Virus record (IMG/VR): IMGVR_UViG_3300036045_000012
Location: 1-56,277 of that record
Length of the DNA: 56,277 bases
Direction: 5' to 3' (one strand)
Source of the DNA: a virus
In this document: piece after piece, positions 39,074 through 48,840 of the stretch
Position numbering within the stretch: the first letter of the stretch is position 1
Layout of the letters: each line of letters begins with the position of its first letter
The notes under the pieces: generated by a model
Told to the model about the DNA's origin: nothing
What the model saw: only the letters and a program-made list of their open reading frames with translations
Databases searched by the model: none
Made by a program: the position numbers and the translations under genes

Positions 39074-40466
39074 GTGGGCGCGCCACAAGGGCTTCCAGCC
39101 GGCGGCGCACCACGCCTTCATCCTGGACCAGATTGTTGAGTTCCTCGACAGCGAGGACGAGGTGCTCTTGCTCTTCGCGCCGCCGGGGTCGGCGAAGAGC
39201 ACCTATCTTTCGCACCTGTTTCCGGCCTGGTATCTGAGCCGCTATCCGGGAAACTCCATCCTCGCGGCGACGCACAACATCGAATTCGCCGAGCGATGGG
39301 GCAGGCGGGTCCGCAATGACATTGCCTCTGACGGGCACATTCTCGGCATCGCGCTGGCCGAAGACAACACCGCCGCCGCTCGTTGGGGTCTGCAGTCCGG
39401 CGGCGAGTATTACGGCGTTGGCGCCGGCGTCGGCATCTCGGGCTTTCGCGCCGACCTCGGACTGGGAGACGACTTCTTCGGGAGCCGGGAAGACGCATTT
39501 TCCGCGACGGTGCGGCGCAAGCGTTGGGACTGGTATGTCGACGACTTCAGCTCTCGCCTGAAGCCCAGGGCCAAGCGCGTTCTCATGAACACCCGCTGGC
39601 ATGAGGAGGACGTGGCGGGGAGGGCGCTGGGGCAGATTGAACGAGGCGATGTGAAGGGTCGCGTGATCTCGATCCCCGCCATTGCGGAGGAGGGCGACAT
39701 TCTCGGCCGCGCGCCCGGAGAATATCTCTGGGCCAATGACCCGGCCTACGATTATCCGGCGTTCCTGCGCGCCCGCCAGCGCGAGACGAGCGCCATGATG
39801 TGGGCCGCGCTCTATCAGCAGCGCCCGGCGCCGGAAGAGGGCGACTATTTCCAGCGTGGCTGGTTCAAGCGCTACGGGACGGACGAGCTTCCCAAGTCGC
39901 TCAACATCTTCGGGACAAGCGACTACGGCACGAAGGAGGGCAGCGGCGACTTCACCGTCCATCGGGTCTGGGGCATCGACCATGCGTCGCATATCTGGCT
40001 CCTCGGAGGCTGGCGCGGACAGGCGACGACGGATGTGTGGATCGACAAGCAACTCGATCTCATCGCCAAGTACCGCCCCACGGCATGGTTTGGGGAAGCG
40101 GGCGTCATCAAGAACGCGATTGATCCGTTCCTTCAGCGCCGGTCGCAGGAGCGGAACATCTATACATGGTTCGACTGGCTGCCCTCGATATCGGACAAGA
40201 GCACCCATGCTCGCGGCTTTCAGGCCCGCGCGGCGATGGGCATGGTGCATGTCCCCGAGGGCCATGACGGCGACGAGTGGATTGAGCAGATGATCTCGTT
40301 CCCGACAGGCAAGCACGACGACGAAGTGGACGCCGCGGGCAAGATGGGGCGCGCGCTCGACGAAGCCCATCCCGCGACGAAGGGCGTGCAGTCGCCAGCG
40401 TCGCCGCGACCAGGCGACTACGGCTTCGGCCGCTCCCGTTCCTCCAATGACTGGAAAACCGCCTAA
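39009..40466 (+). CDS. terL: terminase large subunit
   Basis: ~485 aa from the ATG at 39009 (CGGAG just upstream; 38976 is an alternative giving 496 aa). ATPase with APPGSAKSTYLSHLF (Walker A), AATHNIEFAERWGRRV, GLGDDFFGS (Walker B region) and the coupling motif; RNase H-like nuclease with GTSDYGT, FGEAGVIKN and HDDEVDAAGKM. Motor and nuclease for headful-style packaging. Overlaps terS. Confidence 0.95.
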   Translation: MSRAGAARELLRRRAIRASPIEWARHKGFQPAAHHAFILDQIVEFLDSEDEVLLLFAPPGSAKSTYLSHLFPAWYLSRYPGNSILAATHNIEFAERWGRRVRNDIASDGHILGIALAEDNTAAARWGLQSGGEYYGVGAGVGISGFRADLGLGDDFFGSREDAFSATVRRKRWDWYVDDFSSRLKPRAKRVLMNTRWHEEDVAGRALGQIERGDVKGRVISIPAIAEEGDILGRAPGEYLWANDPAYDYPAFLRARQRETSAMMWAALYQQRPAPEEGDYFQRGWFKRYGTDELPKSLNIFGTSDYGTKEGSGDFTVHRVWGIDHASHIWLLGGWRGQATTDVWIDKQLDLIAKYRPTAWFGEAGVIKNAIDPFLQRRSQERNIYTWFDWLPSISDKSTHARGFQARAAMGMVHVPEGHDGDEWIEQMISFPTGKHDDEVDAAGKMGRALDEAHPATKGVQSPASPRPGDYGFGRSRSSNDWKTA

Positions 40467-40502
40467 CCCCGCGCCAGCGCCCCGCGATCCGATACTCCCG
40501 CC

Positions 40503-42686
40503 ATGTATGATGGCGCTTCCATGTCCCCCGAAGATGGGGAAGAGTACGACGGTCTCGGCATCGAGACCTACAAGCGGTACTGGCAGGAATACGTCTCCGA
40601 CAGCGCAGAGCCGCGCCGGCAGAGCTTCATCGACCAAGACTATTACGACGGCGACGTGACCGGAACGGGGCTCGGTCACTACACGCAAGGCGAACTGGAC
40701 AAGTTCGCGCTCCGCAACCAGCCGCCGACTGTCTTCAACCTGATTCAGCGCCAGGTGGATTCGATCTCGGGCGTGGAGCAGCGAGCGCGCTCCGAGCCTC
40801 GCGCCAAGCCCCGCACGCCGAAAGACCAGAAGGGCTCCGAAGTCGGCACCGACGTGCTCCGCTTCGTGAAGGACCAGAGCCGCTTGTCAATGATCAAGGC
40901 GAATGCGTTTCTCGACGCGCTGAAAAGCGGAACTGCTGCGGTCGAGATCGGCTCCGGTTCGCGCACTGTGCCGATCTCGCAGATCGAAAGCCGCGACTTC
41001 TTCTACGACCCGCGCTCGCGTCGCTACGACTTCTCGGACGCCCGGTTTCTCGGATCGGCCAAGTGGCTGGACGAAGACGTGGCGCTCTCCATCTATCTTC
41101 CGCCGCGCCCGCAAGAGCCGCCGCCGATTCCGGAACAGCCGGCGATCCCCGAGCCGCCGGAAGATCCATACCTCTATGCACAGTGGGAGCCGCTCGCGAT
41201 GCAGGCGGTGGCGCTCTGGCGTCAGCAAGCCGCCGCCGTCGAAGCCGCTCAGCAGCAATATGAACGTGACGTCGCCGAGTACGAGCGGATCAAGACAGCG
41301 ATTCAATCGACGATGGCCGGCTCTCCCGCGGGCGAACTCGCCGACAGCGGCTGGGATGATCTGCCGAACAGTTCCATGCTGGGCGACACCACGCGCCGCC
41401 GCGTCTTCGTCATCGATATGTGGCACCGCGATCCGAAGAAGGGATGGTTTCGCTGCGTGTTCACGGGCGGGGGCAAGCTCTTCACCGAGGCCGCGACCGT
41501 GCTCGACGACATGGGCCGCCCGACGCATCCCATCGTGGCGTTCTCGCTCTATGTGTCGCGCCGGAACTGGCGCTACGGCGTCATCCGCAACATGCGCTCG
41601 CCGCAGGACGAGACGAACAAGCGCCGGTCTAAGTCGCTTCACCTCCTGACGACGAACCAGATCATCATGGAGCAAGGCGCGTCGGTCGACGGCAATGACG
41701 AAAACCTCCGCGCGGAAGCTGCGCGCCCTGACGGCAAGATGGTGGTCCGTCCCAACGCGCGGTTTGAACTCGTGAAGAATCTCGACCTCGCACAGGGCCA
41801 GAAGGCGATGGGCGATGAGGCGAAGTTCTTCCTCGAAAATCTCGGCCCGAACCCGCAACTCCGCGGCGAACAGGGCCAAGCCTCATCGGGCCGCGCAATC
41901 CTCGCCTTGCAACAGGCGGGTCTGGGCGCGCTCGGTCCCGTCTTCGACCGCTTCTACGACTGGGAGTTGCGCGTCTATCGGGCGATCTGGTCGCGCATCA
42001 AGCAGTTCTGGAACGAGGAGATGTATGTCCGCATCACCGACGACGAAGGCCAGGAGCAGTTCGTCGGCGTGAACGGTGCGCGCGCGCCGCGCAATCCGCG
42101 CAATCCCCCGCAGGCGGGCGCCGCGCCTGTCATGCCAGGCGGTCCCGGAGCCATGCCGCCGACGGGCGCGATGGCGCAGCCGATGATGGGCCACAATGGC
42201 GGCCCGATGATGGAAGCCGAAGACATGGGCGAGCCGGGCCCTATGCTCGGCGAACTCGACTTCGACATCGTCATCGACCGCTCGCCGGAAGCTGCGACCC
42301 TGCAGGCGGAGCAGTTCGAGACGCTCGGACAACTTGCGGCATCAGGCATGCCGATCCCGCCTGACGTGATCATCGAGGCTTCGTCCCTCCCGAACAAGCA
42401 GATGCTTCTCGACAAGCTCAAGAAGGCCGGGGAGGGGCCGAACCCGCAGCAGCAGGCGCAGATGGAAGAGGTGCGCGCCAAGCTCGCCGAGGTGGTCGCC
42501 TCTGTCGAGAAGATGAAGAGCGAGACGCGCAAGAACGACGCGCAGACGGCGCAGATCATCGCCGAAACCCGCAACACAAACGCCGATACTACACTCTCCG
42601 GCATGGAGCGAACCGCTGCGTTGATGCGGCCGCAAGCTCCCTCAGCGCCGCCGGCTGCAACGGGCGACTTCGGGCCGCCGCTGTAA
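40503..42686 (+). CDS. portal protein, P22-like
   Basis: 727 aa, the large size typical of P22-type portals. Core text NLIQRQVDSISGVEQRARSE, IESRDFFYDPRSRRYDFSDA and SPQDETNKRRSKSLHLLTT, with a long helical, Ala/Glu-rich C-terminal region (NNKQ...KLKKAGEGPNPQQQ) as for the portal barrel. Twelve copies would form the vertex for packaging and tail attachment. Confidence 0.9.
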   Translation: MYDGASMSPEDGEEYDGLGIETYKRYWQEYVSDSAEPRRQSFIDQDYYDGDVTGTGLGHYTQGELDKFALRNQPPTVFNLIQRQVDSISGVEQRARSEPRAKPRTPKDQKGSEVGTDVLRFVKDQSRLSMIKANAFLDALKSGTAAVEIGSGSRTVPISQIESRDFFYDPRSRRYDFSDARFLGSAKWLDEDVALSIYLPPRPQEPPPIPEQPAIPEPPEDPYLYAQWEPLAMQAVALWRQQAAAVEAAQQQYERDVAEYERIKTAIQSTMAGSPAGELADSGWDDLPNSSMLGDTTRRRVFVIDMWHRDPKKGWFRCVFTGGGKLFTEAATVLDDMGRPTHPIVAFSLYVSRRNWRYGVIRNMRSPQDETNKRRSKSLHLLTTNQIIMEQGASVDGNDENLRAEAARPDGKMVVRPNARFELVKNLDLAQGQKAMGDEAKFFLENLGPNPQLRGEQGQASSGRAILALQQAGLGALGPVFDRFYDWELRVYRAIWSRIKQFWNEEMYVRITDDEGQEQFVGVNGARAPRNPRNPPQAGAAPVMPGGPGAMPPTGAMAQPMMGHNGGPMMEAEDMGEPGPMLGELDFDIVIDRSPEAATLQAEQFETLGQLAASGMPIPPDVIIEASSLPNKQMLLDKLKKAGEGPNPQQQAQMEEVRAKLAEVVASVEKMKSETRKNDAQTAQIIAETRNTNADTTLSGMERTAALMRPQAPSAPPAATGDFGPPL

Positions 42687-42731
42687 CGGGCGTCTTCGTC
42701 TGGTCCACGCACGGACTGAGGGCAGTGTAGG

Positions 42732-43604
42732 ATGAGCGGATACGACGCGTTGATGGGCAAAGGCCCGGCGGCGACGGACGAGCAGATCGGGCAACCGCAC
42801 GCGGCGGCCCCTGAAGTTCAGCCATCGGAAACGCCGACGCCAGCGCCAACGGGCGAACCAGTTTCAGCGACCCCGCCGGCAAGCGAGCACGTCTCGCCGC
42901 CCGCGCCCGTCGCACAAGAGGCAGCGCCGCCGGCTGCAGAGCGTCATGACGGCTACGTCCCGATCAATGTCCTCCTGAGAACGCGCGAGGAGTTGGGCGG
43001 AAAGGTGCGGCAGTTCGAGGCGAGAGCCGCCGATCTGCAACGCCAGCTCGACGACATCAAACGTCGCGAAGAGGAGGCGGTTCTTCCGCAGCCAGACCCG
43101 CTTCTCGATCCCGACGCCTTCCGGGCGCACTTCGAGGATGTGGTCCAGCAGCGCACGGACGATCTCCGCAGGGAGTACGAGTCGAACCTCGCGCGTCTGC
43201 GTGAGCAAGGCTCGGCCCGTCACTGGAGCGCGCAGCTCGGCGCGGAAGAATGGGTTCAGTTCAATAGCTGGCTCGGCACGCTTCCCGCAGACGCCCGCAA
43301 GGATCTTCTCCGGTGCGACGACCCCTACGGGACGGCGTATCCGAAGTTCCGGAAGTTCCGGACGTTTGAAACGCTCGGCGGAAGGACGCCGCAGGAATGG
43401 ATGGACGAGCAGTTCGAGGCGATCGCCGCGCAGCGCGGCTACACGCTTCAGGCCGCAACGCCGTCGACGCCAGCGCCCGTCGCAACGCCTGCACCTCCGC
43501 AGACTCAGCCTCGCCGATCGGCGCCGTCTCTCTCTGAAGTCGTGGGCGTCACGACCTCGAAGGACGCGCCGGTCTCCGGATACGACGCTTTGTTCAAGAG
43601 GTAA
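42732..43604 (+). CDS. scaffolding protein
   Basis: 290 aa between portal and capsid, the usual place. Disordered Pro/Ala N-terminus, central coiled coil (VRQFEARAADLQRQLDDIKR), Pro-rich C-terminus. Notably SGYDAL occurs at residues 2-7 and again near the end (SGYDALFKR), perhaps a capsid-binding tag. Confidence 0.75.
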   Translation: MSGYDALMGKGPAATDEQIGQPHAAAPEVQPSETPTPAPTGEPVSATPPASEHVSPPAPVAQEAAPPAAERHDGYVPINVLLRTREELGGKVRQFEARAADLQRQLDDIKRREEEAVLPQPDPLLDPDAFRAHFEDVVQQRTDDLRREYESNLARLREQGSARHWSAQLGAEEWVQFNSWLGTLPADARKDLLRCDDPYGTAYPKFRKFRTFETLGGRTPQEWMDEQFEAIAAQRGYTLQAATPSTPAPVATPAPPQTQPRRSAPSLSEVVGVTTSKDAPVSGYDALFKR

Positions 43605-43610
43605 CAGGCC

Positions 43611-44780
43611 ATGGCCGAAACGACTCTCAACTCAGCCCACTACGTTCAGAAGTGGTCGGCTGAAACCTTCATGGAATTTCAGCGCGAAAGCGGCTTCCTC
43701 GGCTACACCGGCGAAGGCGCCAACAACATCATCGTCTCCCGCAAGGAGCTTGTCGGCGGCGGTCAGACCATCAACATCCCGTTCTTCCCCGACCTCACCG
43801 GCGATGGCGTTTCCGGCGCTGACGTGCTGGAGGGCAACGAGGAAGCGGCGAGCGCATCCAACGAACAGGTCACGGTGCGCTTCCTGCGCCACGCGACGAA
43901 GTTCACGAAGAACGACACCTCGTTCGTCGGCTTCGACCTGCTGAGGGCGTCCAAGACGCTGGTCAAGAACTGGGGCAAGAACAAGGTTCGCGCCCGCATC
44001 ATCGACCAGTTTCTCTCTGTGCGTCCGTCCGGCACGGGCGACAACATCTATTACGGCAAGGTCACCTCGTCTTCGAACGGCCCGGTCATCACGACCGCCA
44101 ACTCGATCGGCGCAGTCGTCTCCATCGACGGCCGCTCGGTCACGACCGCGACGGAAGCCAACAAGGACACCTGGATCACGAACAACGCCGACCGCGTTGT
44201 GGCGGGCATCGCGCTCTCCAATGTGACCACGGACCACTCCGCGACGCTGGCGAACTGCGACACGACGAACGACACGCCCCGCGCGTCGATCATCGACCTC
44301 GCACGCTCCAAGGCCAAGCTCTCGAACCCGAAGATCACCCCCTTCATGGTCGATGGCGACGCGAACGAATGGTACGTCCTGTTCTGCGGCACCCGCGTGT
44401 TCCGCTATTTCGAGCAGGACGCGACGATCCTCGCGGCTGACCGTGAATCGCGTGCGCGTGATGCAGGCGCCCTCAAGAACAACCCGATGTTCACGGGCGG
44501 CGAACTGCTCTATCGCGGCGTCATCATCAAGGAAATCCCGGAGATTCCGGTGCTTTCGGGCGTCGGCAATTCCGGCGCCGACGTCGGCGTTGCTTTTCTG
44601 TGCGGTCGCCAAGCGCTCGCATGGGCCGTCGGCCAGGAGATGCGTTCCATCGAGGACATGTCGGACTATGAGTTCCGCCGCGGCCTCGGGATCGAGATGC
44701 TCGACGCCTACAAGAAGATCCACTTCGGCGCGAGCCCGGTCCAGCACGGCGTCGTCACCGTGTACATGGCCGTCGCCTAA
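43611..44780 (+). CDS. major capsid protein, N4-gp56 family
   Basis: 389 aa. Opening KWSAETFMEFQRESGFLGYT and HATKFTKNDTSFVGFDLLRA, with late segments YVLFCGTRVFRYFEQDA and LLYRGVIIKEIPEI, match the N4-gp56 family of HK97-fold capsid proteins. A short gap with a ribosome site follows the scaffold gene. Confidence 0.93.
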   Translation: MAETTLNSAHYVQKWSAETFMEFQRESGFLGYTGEGANNIIVSRKELVGGGQTINIPFFPDLTGDGVSGADVLEGNEEAASASNEQVTVRFLRHATKFTKNDTSFVGFDLLRASKTLVKNWGKNKVRARIIDQFLSVRPSGTGDNIYYGKVTSSSNGPVITTANSIGAVVSIDGRSVTTATEANKDTWITNNADRVVAGIALSNVTTDHSATLANCDTTNDTPRASIIDLARSKAKLSNPKITPFMVDGDANEWYVLFCGTRVFRYFEQDATILAADRESRARDAGALKNNPMFTGGELLYRGVIIKEIPEIPVLSGVGNSGADVGVAFLCGRQALAWAVGQEMRSIEDMSDYEFRRGLGIEMLDAYKKIHFGASPVQHGVVTVYMAVA

Positions 44781-44798
44781 GCCAGAGGAGAAGAGACA

Positions 44799-45308
44799 AT
44801 GGCAACCTTCACTGGCCCGCGCGGCTATTCTTCCATTCCTCCGGTCGATCTCAACGTGGGCTTCGCCACGTTCGGCATCCCCGGCTGGATCGACATCGCG
44901 GCGAACCCGACCGCAAACGACGTGTATCAGCTCTGCTACGTGCCGGCGGGTTTCGTCGTCACGGGCGGCATGATGTATGTCGCTGACCTCGACACGGGCA
45001 CCGAAACGCTCGACATGGATCTGGGCTGGGCCGCCAATGGCGGTTCCGGAACCTATGACGCGATCGACGCCGATGGCCTCGGCAATTTCGGCGTCCTGAC
45101 AGGCGATGCGTTCGCGAACCCGTCCATCTCGCCGACGGCAGGCAACGTCATCCCGTTCGCGGGCATCCTTTCCACCGGCATCTTCCCGTTCTTCACGAAG
45201 AAGACGCTGATCCAGGCGACCTGTGTGGCGACGGCGGCGACCTTCGCCGCCGGTCGTCTGTCGGTCGAAGTCCGCGGTTACGTCAACCCGTCCCTCGTGG
45301 TCGGCTAA
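44799..45308 (+). CDS. capsid accessory/decoration-like protein
   Basis: 169 aa, beta-rich, with PAGFVVTGGMMYVADLDTG and LIQATCVATAATFAAGRLSV. It lies directly after the major capsid gene (18-base gap). A role in decoration or head stability is inferred from position and size. Confidence 0.7.
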   Translation: MATFTGPRGYSSIPPVDLNVGFATFGIPGWIDIAANPTANDVYQLCYVPAGFVVTGGMMYVADLDTGTETLDMDLGWAANGGSGTYDAIDADGLGNFGVLTGDAFANPSISPTAGNVIPFAGILSTGIFPFFTKKTLIQATCVATAATFAAGRLSVEVRGYVNPSLVVG

Positions 45309-45315
45309 CAGGGGA

Positions 45316-45341
45316 GGGGCTGCGTCGCGAGGCGCAGCCCC
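45316..45341. promoter_or_regulatory. hairpin between capsid accessory and downstream genes
   Basis: Perfect 9-bp arms GGGGCTGCG / CGCAGCCCC with 8-base loop, no T tract. It may slow transcription or protect the abundant capsid transcript. Confidence 0.65.
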
Positions 45342-45363
45342 AACCTTACTTCAAGAGGACAAC

Positions 45364-45624
45364 ATGCGCGTCATCTTCACCGGCGATCCCGCAGAACTCG
45401 AACGCAACGAGGGCCTGTCTCGCCTTCATACCGAAATGTTCGGCGTGCGCTTCCCCATGAGCGCGGAAGTGGACATCTCGCATCTTCCCGAAGGCGCGCA
45501 GAAGAAGATTCTCGGCAACCCGCACTTCCGGGCTGCGGGCGTGGATGCGCTGGCTGCGACGACGCTGGTGGTTCCGGCGAGCGTGAAGAAGGCCAAGTCC
45601 GCCGCGACTGTGGCGGAGGATTGA
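45364..45624 (+). CDS. small head-region protein
   Basis: 86 aa, ATG after AGAGGA. Text VIFTGDPAELERNEGLSRLH; Lys/Ala tail. Not recognised; probably a head-assembly accessory. Confidence 0.65.
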   Translation: MRVIFTGDPAELERNEGLSRLHTEMFGVRFPMSAEVDISHLPEGAQKKILGNPHFRAAGVDALAATTLVVPASVKKAKSAATVAED

Positions 45625-45627
45625 TCC

Positions 45628-45996
45628 ATGGCGACGGTCAATCCCACGCTGACGACGTTGCCGGGCGACACGACCATCAACGCGGCTGAAGCGATTCTCT
45701 ATACGTGGACTCTGACAGCAGCGGACAACGTAGGCGCGGCCATCGAGGCGCACGAATTCGGCGACCGCACCATGCAGGTCACCGGCACCTTCGATAGCGC
45801 GACGATCGTCATGGAGGGCGCCAATGTCGCGACCTATACGACCCTGACAGATCCTCAAGGAAACGCACTTTCAAAGACGGCCGCCGCCATCGAGGCAATC
45901 CTTGAAGTGCCGCGTTACACGCGGCCAAGTTCGTCTGGCGGCGCGGGCTCGCAAAGCGTTGTCGTCACCATGCTTTGCCGGAGGACCCGTCGATGA
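45628..45996 (+). CDS. small beta-rich virion-region protein
   Basis: 122 aa with TMQVTGTFDSATIVMEGANV and a Gly/Ser tail. The stop overlaps the next start (ATGA at 45993). Possibly a head-tail joining component. Confidence 0.6.
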   Translation: MATVNPTLTTLPGDTTINAAEAILYTWTLTAADNVGAAIEAHEFGDRTMQVTGTFDSATIVMEGANVATYTTLTDPQGNALSKTAAAIEAILEVPRYTRPSSSGGAGSQSVVVTMLCRRTRR

Positions 45997-46511
45997 GCGA
46001 GATGAGCCTGCAAGAACTGGCCGGGGCAATGAAGCCCCTGATGCCGGTCCTGAAGCGCCTTGCTTCTCTGGACGACGTGCTCGCGACGCTCGCTGGCGCC
46101 GACCAGAAGAAGTCCGAATGCCTTGCGGCTGCCGATGATGCCCTTGAAAGGGCGCGCCTGGCGGACGCCGAGGCGGCAGAAAAGCGCATCGCATTCGAGC
46201 GGGAAATGGCGGATGTCAACGTTCGGTTGGCAGAAGCCCAAGCCGAGGCGCAGAACGCCGAAAGTCGCGCGCAAGAGTTTCTCGCACAGGCGTCGACGCG
46301 CGCCAGCGTCATCATCGCGCAGGCGCAGAGAGATGCGAAGGCAATCGAAGAGGCGGCGAAGCAAGCCGCGGCGGCGAGCGGGAAGCAAGCTGAAGAGGCG
46401 GTCGCCGTGCGAAACGCGGTGCTGAAGGAAACGGAGGCGTGCCGCTCCGAGCTGGAGTCCGCCAGAGCCGCGCTCAATGAGTTCCGCGCAAAAATGGCGG
46501 CTGTGCAATGA
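45993..46511 (+). CDS. coiled-coil virion-region protein
   Basis: 172 aa from the ATG at 45993 with GGAGG 9 nt upstream. Residues ~40-170 are an almost continuous coiled coil (AEAQAEAQNAESRAQEFLAQ). Possibly an internal scaffold/bridging protein. ATGA overlap with the next gene. Confidence 0.7.
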   Translation: MSEMSLQELAGAMKPLMPVLKRLASLDDVLATLAGADQKKSECLAAADDALERARLADAEAAEKRIAFEREMADVNVRLAEAQAEAQNAESRAQEFLAQASTRASVIIAQAQRDAKAIEEAAKQAAAASGKQAEEAVAVRNAVLKETEACRSELESARAALNEFRAKMAAVQ

Positions 46512-46948
46512 GCAAGGGCAATACCTTCGAGAGCGATCTGCTCGCACTCATCTTCAACAACACAGACGCGGCGCTGGTCGGCGATGCTACAGGCCTGCGC
46601 GGCTCGTCAACCGCCGGCTCCCTCTATGTGTCGCTGCACACCGGCGATCCGGGGGAGGGCGGCAACCAGACCACCAGCGAGGCGGCTTATACCTCGTATG
46701 CGCGCGTCGCCGTCGCCCGATCTGGCGCGGGCTGGACAGTCAGCGGAAACGCGGTATCGAACGCCGCGCTTGTCCAGTTTCCGCAATGCACGGGCGGATC
46801 CGAGACGCTGACACACTTTGCCGTTGGAACCGCATCCAGCGGCGCAGGCAAGGTGCTCTACAAGGGCGCTCTCAGCGCGTCTCTGGCCGTCTCGTCAGGC
46901 ATTCAACCGCAATTCGGCGCAGGCGATCTCGACATCACCGAGGACTAA
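46508..46948 (+). CDS. phage virion protein (LYVSLHTGDPGEGG family)
   Basis: 146 aa. SLYVSLHTGDPGEGG and SYARVAVARSGAGWTV are landmarks of a common phage protein usually annotated as tail or neck protein; LTHFAVGTASSGAGKVLYKG follows. Coupled to the coiled-coil gene. Confidence 0.75.
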   Translation: MSKGNTFESDLLALIFNNTDAALVGDATGLRGSSTAGSLYVSLHTGDPGEGGNQTTSEAAYTSYARVAVARSGAGWTVSGNAVSNAALVQFPQCTGGSETLTHFAVGTASSGAGKVLYKGALSASLAVSSGIQPQFGAGDLDITED

Positions 46949-46960
46949 GGGTGGGCGCGC

Positions 46961-47080
46961 ATGATGTATCGGTGCCGCCACTGCCTGCGAGACCTTGCGC
47001 CCGATCCGGTAACGCGCGAGACCACGCCTTGTACTGATCATCCGGAAGGCGATGCCAATCCCGTCGAGGATGAGGCATGA
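46961..47080 (+). CDS. 39-aa Cys/His protein
   Basis: ATGATG at 46961; stop overlaps the next ATG (ATGA at 47077). MMYRCRHCLRDLAPDP and CTDHPEGD give a CxxC plus C-x2-H metal-site pattern. Short but supported by the coupling. Confidence 0.6.
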   Translation: MMYRCRHCLRDLAPDPVTRETTPCTDHPEGDANPVEDEA

Positions 47081-47943
47081 GCTTTCGGCGCATTGTGGAT
47101 TTCGCCACGGCGGCCGGCGACGACGGGCGCAACTGGACATCGTTCATCCACAAGACAAGTTCGCCCGTTCTGGGCTTTGCCGCAAACTGGGCGGACGGCT
47201 CGGTCGGGGCCGGCATTCCGCGCTATAACGCTTACGTCGGCGTGCAAGGCGAGTTCACGCCCATGTCTGGTTCGGGGAACTTCGGCCTCTACACCGGGCC
47301 GGAGCCCGCGATCGGACAGGACAAGCTCATCGTCGATGCGTCGCTGCAATGTTCGACCGCGACCATGGCGCCGAGCTATTACATGCTCTGCGATTATCTC
47401 GGCCATTATCCGTTGATCGACATGGACTCAACGGACCTGCAGGCCCTTGACAACACTGCAAGCCTTCCCCGTTACACGAGCGGAGCAGGGGTGCAGATGA
47501 TGGCGGTCTGCACAGTTCCACAGACCGCGAGTGCGACGGCCACGGTTGTCTATACGAACTCGGATGGAACTGCGAGCCGCACGGCGACCTTCCACGTTAA
47601 CGCTGCGAACATCGGGACCATCAACTGCGCCGCCAACGCGACGGCCGGCGCGGCGCAACGCACGCCGTTCGTGCCGCTTGCCGACAATGATGGCGGGGTC
47701 CGGTCAGTGCAGTCGGTCACGCTCAACGCTTCGGCGGGCGGGTTCATCTCGCTCGTGCTAGTCAAGCCGCTGATGCAGCAGATCATGCGCGAGGTCTCCA
47801 TTGTGACAGAGAAGACGCCTTACATCCACGACGCCAGAGCGCCGAGGGTGCTCCCCGGCGCGTGCCTCAATCACATCTTCACGTCCGGAGGATCGGCGGT
47901 GTCGTCGGTGGTTCGCGGGCACGTAACCTTTGCATGGGGCTGA
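47077..47943 (+). CDS. virion structural protein, paralogue A
   Basis: 288 aa. Contains YPLIDMDSTDLQALDNTASL, YTSGAGVQMMAV and VPLADNDGGVRSVQSVTLNA. The same block order recurs in the next gene, so the two are tandem paralogues. Beta-rich; position suggests a decorative or adhesion head/tail protein. Confidence 0.75.
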   Translation: MSFRRIVDFATAAGDDGRNWTSFIHKTSSPVLGFAANWADGSVGAGIPRYNAYVGVQGEFTPMSGSGNFGLYTGPEPAIGQDKLIVDASLQCSTATMAPSYYMLCDYLGHYPLIDMDSTDLQALDNTASLPRYTSGAGVQMMAVCTVPQTASATATVVYTNSDGTASRTATFHVNAANIGTINCAANATAGAAQRTPFVPLADNDGGVRSVQSVTLNASAGGFISLVLVKPLMQQIMREVSIVTEKTPYIHDARAPRVLPGACLNHIFTSGGSAVSSVVRGHVTFAWG

Positions 47944-47946
47944 ACA

Positions 47947-48840
47947 ATGGGCTGGTCTTCGCACGACGACTTCATCACGGAAGTCACCACCAACGGCAAG
48001 TTCTGGCGCAACGACTGGAACAAGATCACGGGCGGCGCCGCATACACCGCGGGCCGCTGGTACGACATGAGCGCTCTTGGCGGGCATCCGGTCGCGAACG
48101 CATGGCCGGGCACGGCTTTGACCTATGTCGCGTGCAGTGAAAGCGCCGGCAACGGGACGCAGATTTTCGGGTTGCGTCACGGCGGAAACGTCTCGACGGA
48201 CACCAAGCACGTTCTCAACGTCGCGGCGGTCACGGGCGTGGCGACGGGGGTTCCGTCCGTACTCATGCTCGTCGATATGTGCGGTTACTGGAACGGCGTC
48301 TCTCTGAACTCGGCCGTGGCGCAGAACCTTTCCGGCACGCCATCGCTGCGCTACACCAACGGCGTTGGTGTGCGCGCCTATATGGTCCCGTACTCCGGCA
48401 CGGTCGGCGCCACGGCGCACAACATCAACATCAGCTATACCGACCAGGACGGCAACACCGGCAACACGCTTCCCGTTACGGTAGCCTGTACGGCGTCGGC
48501 CATCACGCCGCACATCACGCATTCAGGCACGGCGGCGAACAACTACGGGCCTTTCCTCCCGCTGGCGAATGGCGACTATGGCATCCGCAACGTGGCCTCC
48601 GTCACCATGTCGGCGTCATCGGCGGGCACGTCTCCGCTCGCGGCGCTCGTGCTGGCGCGTCCGATCCTCACGCTCCCTCTGACGACGGTTTCTGTGGGCG
48701 CGGAGCGGGACATGATGAACCAACTTCCGAGCTTGCCGAAGATCCCGGATGACGCCTGCCTGACGTGGCTCCTGTTCTCCGGCGCGGCGGTCGCGGCCTC
48801 ATCCAACTTCTATGGCAGCGTAGAGTTCGGCTGGGGCTGA
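47947..48840 (+). CDS. virion structural protein, paralogue B
   Basis: 297 aa. Shares with paralogue A: MLVDMCGYWNGVSL, LRYTNGVGVRAYMV, TDQDGNTGNT, LANGDYGIRNVASVTM and a final EFGWG (FAWG in A). Begins 3 bases after gene A ends. Divergence is substantial, so the duplication is old. Confidence 0.75.
   Translation: MGWSSHDDFITEVTTNGKFWRNDWNKITGGAAYTAGRWYDMSALGGHPVANAWPGTALTYVACSESAGNGTQIFGLRHGGNVSTDTKHVLNVAAVTGVATGVPSVLMLVDMCGYWNGVSLNSAVAQNLSGTPSLRYTNGVGVRAYMVPYSGTVGATAHNINISYTDQDGNTGNTLPVTVACTASAITPHITHSGTAANNYGPFLPLANGDYGIRNVASVTMSASSAGTSPLAALVLARPILTLPLTTVSVGAERDMMNQLPSLPKIPDDACLTWLLFSGAAVAASSNFYGSVEFGWG

Noticed and set aside
38940-40688. Long minus-strand open frame opposite terL
   Set aside because: Antisense shadow; terL motifs are unambiguous on the + strand.
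45975-46511. Start of the coiled-coil gene at 45975
   Set aside because: The ATG at 45993 has a well-spaced GGAGG and an ATGA overlap; the earlier start does not.
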